Origin: CAZJQD01 sp964548165 [NCBI: uncultured bacterium]
GTDB taxonomy: Bacteria > UBA8481
Direction of reading: 5' to 3'
NCBI GenBank assembly: GCA_964548165.1
Contig: CAZJQD010000005.1
Location: forward strand, 29,891 to 93,890
Length of the DNA stretch: 64,000 nucleotides
This document shows, one piece after another, positions 63,501-64,000 of the stretch. The notes beneath the pieces were generated by a model. That model made no database searches. It was not told where the DNA came from and was given only the letters and a program-made list of their open reading frames with translations. Both the position numbers and the translations under genes were made by a program. How positions within the stretch are numbered: the stretch's first letter is position 1; each line of letters starts with the position of its first letter.

Positions 63501-64000
63501 GGAAGCTCCCCGTCATCACGGATAGCCGCGTGACGATCAACAAGGTGCAGCCGTTCACGGTCTTCATCCAGCTGAACGACACTCCTGGTGGCTATCGCCA
63601 CATGGCCGGAAGGGACACCTACCTCTTCGCGCGCATCCCCAGGGATTCCGTCAACACGACCTTTACCTCGGGCCTCGGCGGCGAAACCTCCTCGCTGCGT
63701 AACGTCGTCTTCATCTTCGCCGACACAACGCGGATCGTTCAGAACACGACTCTTGCCGACACCAGCGTTAACCCGGATTCTCGCTTCAGCCAGAACCCGT
63801 TTGTCCTCTTTGGCGGCCGTATCAATGGCGCTAATGCCAGCACCGCCCTCGCGGGCCCGGGTGCGCAGCAGTGGAAGCCTTCCGCCGGCGACTCTCTCAC
63901 CTACTTCGGCATCCGCATCTTCAGCGCCATCTCCGGCGACTTCATCGCGGACTCGGTGACCTCGGTCACCGTCCTCCTGAGCGACAGCGGCCGCAGGATT
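57536..64000 (+). CDS. Giant secreted surface/adhesin-like repeat protein (partial, continues past the window)
   Basis: At least 2155 codons from ATG 57536, with no stop before the window ends. Signal peptide KFLLLGLMLSTLIVALPGQA. The mature protein is rich in Thr, Asp, Ser and Val and acidic, made of beta-sandwich-like modules. From 59534 to about 62254 it contains six tandem 151/152-residue repeats, each opening with KPxV..DTL, VHPDTRVTDSFILMAGV, a middle with C-S-M..FAFAHIDTVLL and LNDTLYVSTGN, and ending YVRTNNNAPVNGxIRG. Earlier and later parts (58616 on, 62255 on) are more divergent versions. Likely a cell-surface or S-layer/adhesin protein. Confidence 0.9.
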   Translation, partial: MRNSVKFLLLGLMLSTLIVALPGQAQAARDAFRGDSFVNYITTTTTDTTLVPGGVNRFYLNTLGAFGVQGEAGSDTFVAVRVRFMKGAGVTAFTDIIDTVQLVLDANNNQIRDAGDLTIVASSTTPDSSGTDFARYALSGFTRVIGTGAESHVIVVHTKNNLLLADTIFSVLIDTYGVDVKPNPGSTSNLPSNGEAIQFASYQFKVYADSTGFNVLSNEYRHQDSAAGGSPITILHGTLQGETRTVGDSLAKFGVNFGGTAAAYVDSAWLLVGRPGAADIRVDLGVAGGIQHSWNAPVITTVPIAALGTFDTFRVVATVSYPPFQSTLSCTIPLDSVQTRFRHANTVVIGPSRTDTFTRPRVSATDSSLTNLVVFPDSQVTGQAPFLLAAGTIDADTLLTPQLANDTVNRFTVGLVLGGTMRHTDIESVAIEVDGDTITGVWIAGTDSWTAQFGTTASGFGLSTNFRVWVNLRETAPVNGTVRSQVPIDSIFTRFRDTGLSASLLGSRIVTVNRPRLHLQDSILPAINVHPDTRVTDSFVLATYSILPDSLLSTPLALDSVTRLATRLLFGGGLNATHIDTVLFIVNGRLHVTGSTGPDTYGIGYGGGLAETFTNGCSVTIFVKTNNNAPINGTVQAQIQTDSITTRWRLAGPSADSTAARIVTMLKPRVVLQDTLATSITVHPDTRLTDSFILMAGVLYKDTQLSTALPYDTLVSVTVSCSMAGGFLFSHIDTVILKLNDTFYVSTSNNGTDSFGFLLPNTRWVDTLSYAVYVRTNNNAPFNGQIRGIITTDSVVPVFRLAGPADNVMSARTVTIQKPRVVIADTLVTNISVHPDTRIQDSFTLMAGVLYKDTQLTPALAYDTLLRVTVSCSMSNGFMFSHIDTVLLQLNDTLYVSTGNNGTDSFEFLLPNTRWVDTIAYSVHVRTNNNAPINSQVRGIITTDSVVSVFRLAGPAESVMSARIVTMMKPQISIIDTLTTNLSVHPDTRVTDSFILMAGVLLRDTLLTPAMNDSIVSLVVRCSMTGTFAFAHIDTVLLQLNDTLYVSTGNDGIDSFSFRLPNAASWVDTLTYRVYVRTNNNAPVNGRIRGAFPATHSLSTYRFAGPSDTVMSARTVDIVKPQVAIVDTLTTHLSVHPDTRVTDSFILMAGVILRDTLLTPSLHDSFVTLSLRCSMANTFAFAHIDTILLQLNDTVYVSTGNDGIDSFTFRLPNAASWIDTLTYRVYVRTNNNAPVNGQIRGAFPGNHTLSTYRVSGPSDTVLSARTVTIVKPQVVIVDTLTTHLSVHPDTRVTDSFILMAGVILRDTLLTPSLHDSFVTLTLRCSMANTFAFAHIDTILLQLNDTVYVSTGNDGIDSFTFHLPNVSSWIDTLTYRVYVRTNNNAPVNGQIRGAFPGNHTLSRYRVSGPSDTVLSARTVTIIKPRIAMQDTLTSNINVHPDTRVTDSFILMAGMILRDTVMTPSLAYDTFVSLAVRCSMVGGFAFAHIDTMILRLNDTFYVSTGNNGNDSFTFHLPNAAHWTETIHYAVYVRTNNNAPINSQLRGYIPIDSAVSTFRLPGPSDTVLSARTVTFVKQQVIVRMATLANQIAHPDSRVQSRTQQYVVDSFIVASGDLRADSVSGIVADTLTQFGFRLALTGIHQVDIESVAVVINGETRTATNTIANLDSWYVAANKLVSDTISFRIYVTPRDSATPGSTIRAFIAFDSITTAFRDSGPRVDTSSTGILTCSKPILQVHSYVYATHVDSYQINPTYAATNPVLVLTSRWVLDSTLIITDSDRLGGAPNKGVTIVFYGTARDSITSVEINYSESRTLNGTWVTMVKTGTDTYFDSTSISIRTYDSIAVRIKVDSRAVMGNTIWAKPAAFECTGTYSTPGPGTTVDSSGVFTIATDPIFINMWNLGNIYVTPWAILDSNPFMVCSGVILTDSGNVIMPDYDTLTSFGIVIDSVPDQIQAASQIAACTLVLWASPAHGVTETIALVSDAANNRLWKLPVITDSRVTINKVQPFTVFIQLNDTPGGYRHMAGRDTYLFARIPRDSVNTTFTSGLGGETSSLRNVVFIFADTTRIVQNTTLADTSVNPDSRFSQNPFVLFGGRINGANASTALAGPGAQQWKPSAGDSLTYFGIRIFSAISGDFIADSVTSVTVLLSDSGRRI
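59534..62254 (+). repeat. Six tandem 453-bp coding repeats
   Basis: Unit starts, judged at the conserved Lys-Pro codons, are 59534, 59987, 60440, 60893, 61346 and 61799, exactly 453 nt apart; the last unit is 456 nt, ending at 62254. Units starting 60893 and 61346 are nearly identical in DNA, pointing to recent duplication. A looser unit precedes at 59075 (459 nt). Confidence 0.92.

Overview
This is a high-GC stretch of bacterial chromosome, densely packed and carrying no phage, transposase or CRISPR. The organism looks Gram-negative: it has a LolC/D-type lipoprotein export pair, a predicted outer-membrane barrel, separate SecD and SecF, and PdxJ. It also carries traits better known from Gram-positives: the protein-arginine kinase pair McsA/McsB, the redox repressor Rex, and c-di-AMP signalling with a cyclase and a c-di-AMP riboswitch. 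Very large secreted repeat proteins and a FlgD-like C-terminal domain recall uncultured FCB/PVC-type or candidate-phylum bacteria. I cannot name the phylum from the sequence alone. Layout, left to right. 1-2638 (+): the tail of a MotE-like flagellar protein, a free-standing LigD phosphoesterase-like protein, then a ydaO-class c-di-AMP riboswitch in front of an APC/KimA-like potassium permease. 2808-4762 (-): cobalamin adenosyltransferase and a GT-C glycosyltransferase. 4885-9134 (+): two exported proteins, tRNA-Lys and a DUF6884-like protein. 9323-12663 (-): an MMACHC (CblC)-like B12-processing protein overlapping a large secreted protein. 12756-15937 (+): tRNA-Ser, a promoter with a perfect 20-bp palindrome, and a three-gene secreted/chaperone-like/anchored set. 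15977-18911 (-): a diguanylate cyclase, an unknown protein and a small exported protein. 19087-33389 (+): a long, mostly overlapping run of ftsH, folP, PilZ, cdaA, cdaR, pdxJ, GAF-HD-GYP, lysS, lolC, lolD, ilvE, mcsA and mcsB. 33379-35224 (-): an SGNH protein and an outer-membrane protein. 35662-36755 (+): rex and a PilZ-like gene. 36752-45399 (-): a DCC oxidoreductase, aroK, aroE, rlmN, rel, secF (with an enlarged periplasmic domain) and secD. 45684-49714: a probable RiPP locus with a PqqD-like protein, a radical SAM/SPASM enzyme, a 67-residue precursor-like peptide and a PRMT-like methyltransferase, facing an HprK-like kinase and a lasso-B2-type protease. 49758-57133 (+): trmB, a degenerate FGGY-like protein, manC, a class II aldolase, a PLP-binding yggS homologue, and a sulfite/nitrite reductase with an extra C-terminal domain. 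57184-64000 (+): a sigma-54-type promoter, a roughly 325-nt leader rich in hairpins, and the start of a giant surface protein (at least 2155 codons, running off the window) built of 151-residue tandem repeats. How it fits together. Potassium uptake is tied to c-di-AMP: CdaA/CdaR make and control the nucleotide, and the riboswitch senses it. A c-di-GMP layer runs in parallel: GGDEF and HD-GYP enzymes and two PilZ-type proteins. Two distant genes, cobO and the MMACHC-like gene, point to B12 salvage. Gene expression shows two habits: 4-nt stop/start overlaps (NTGA) between neighbours, and near-consensus -10 boxes only 6-9 nt before start codons, which predicts many leaderless mRNAs. Two families of dispersed non-coding repeats sit in the gaps.
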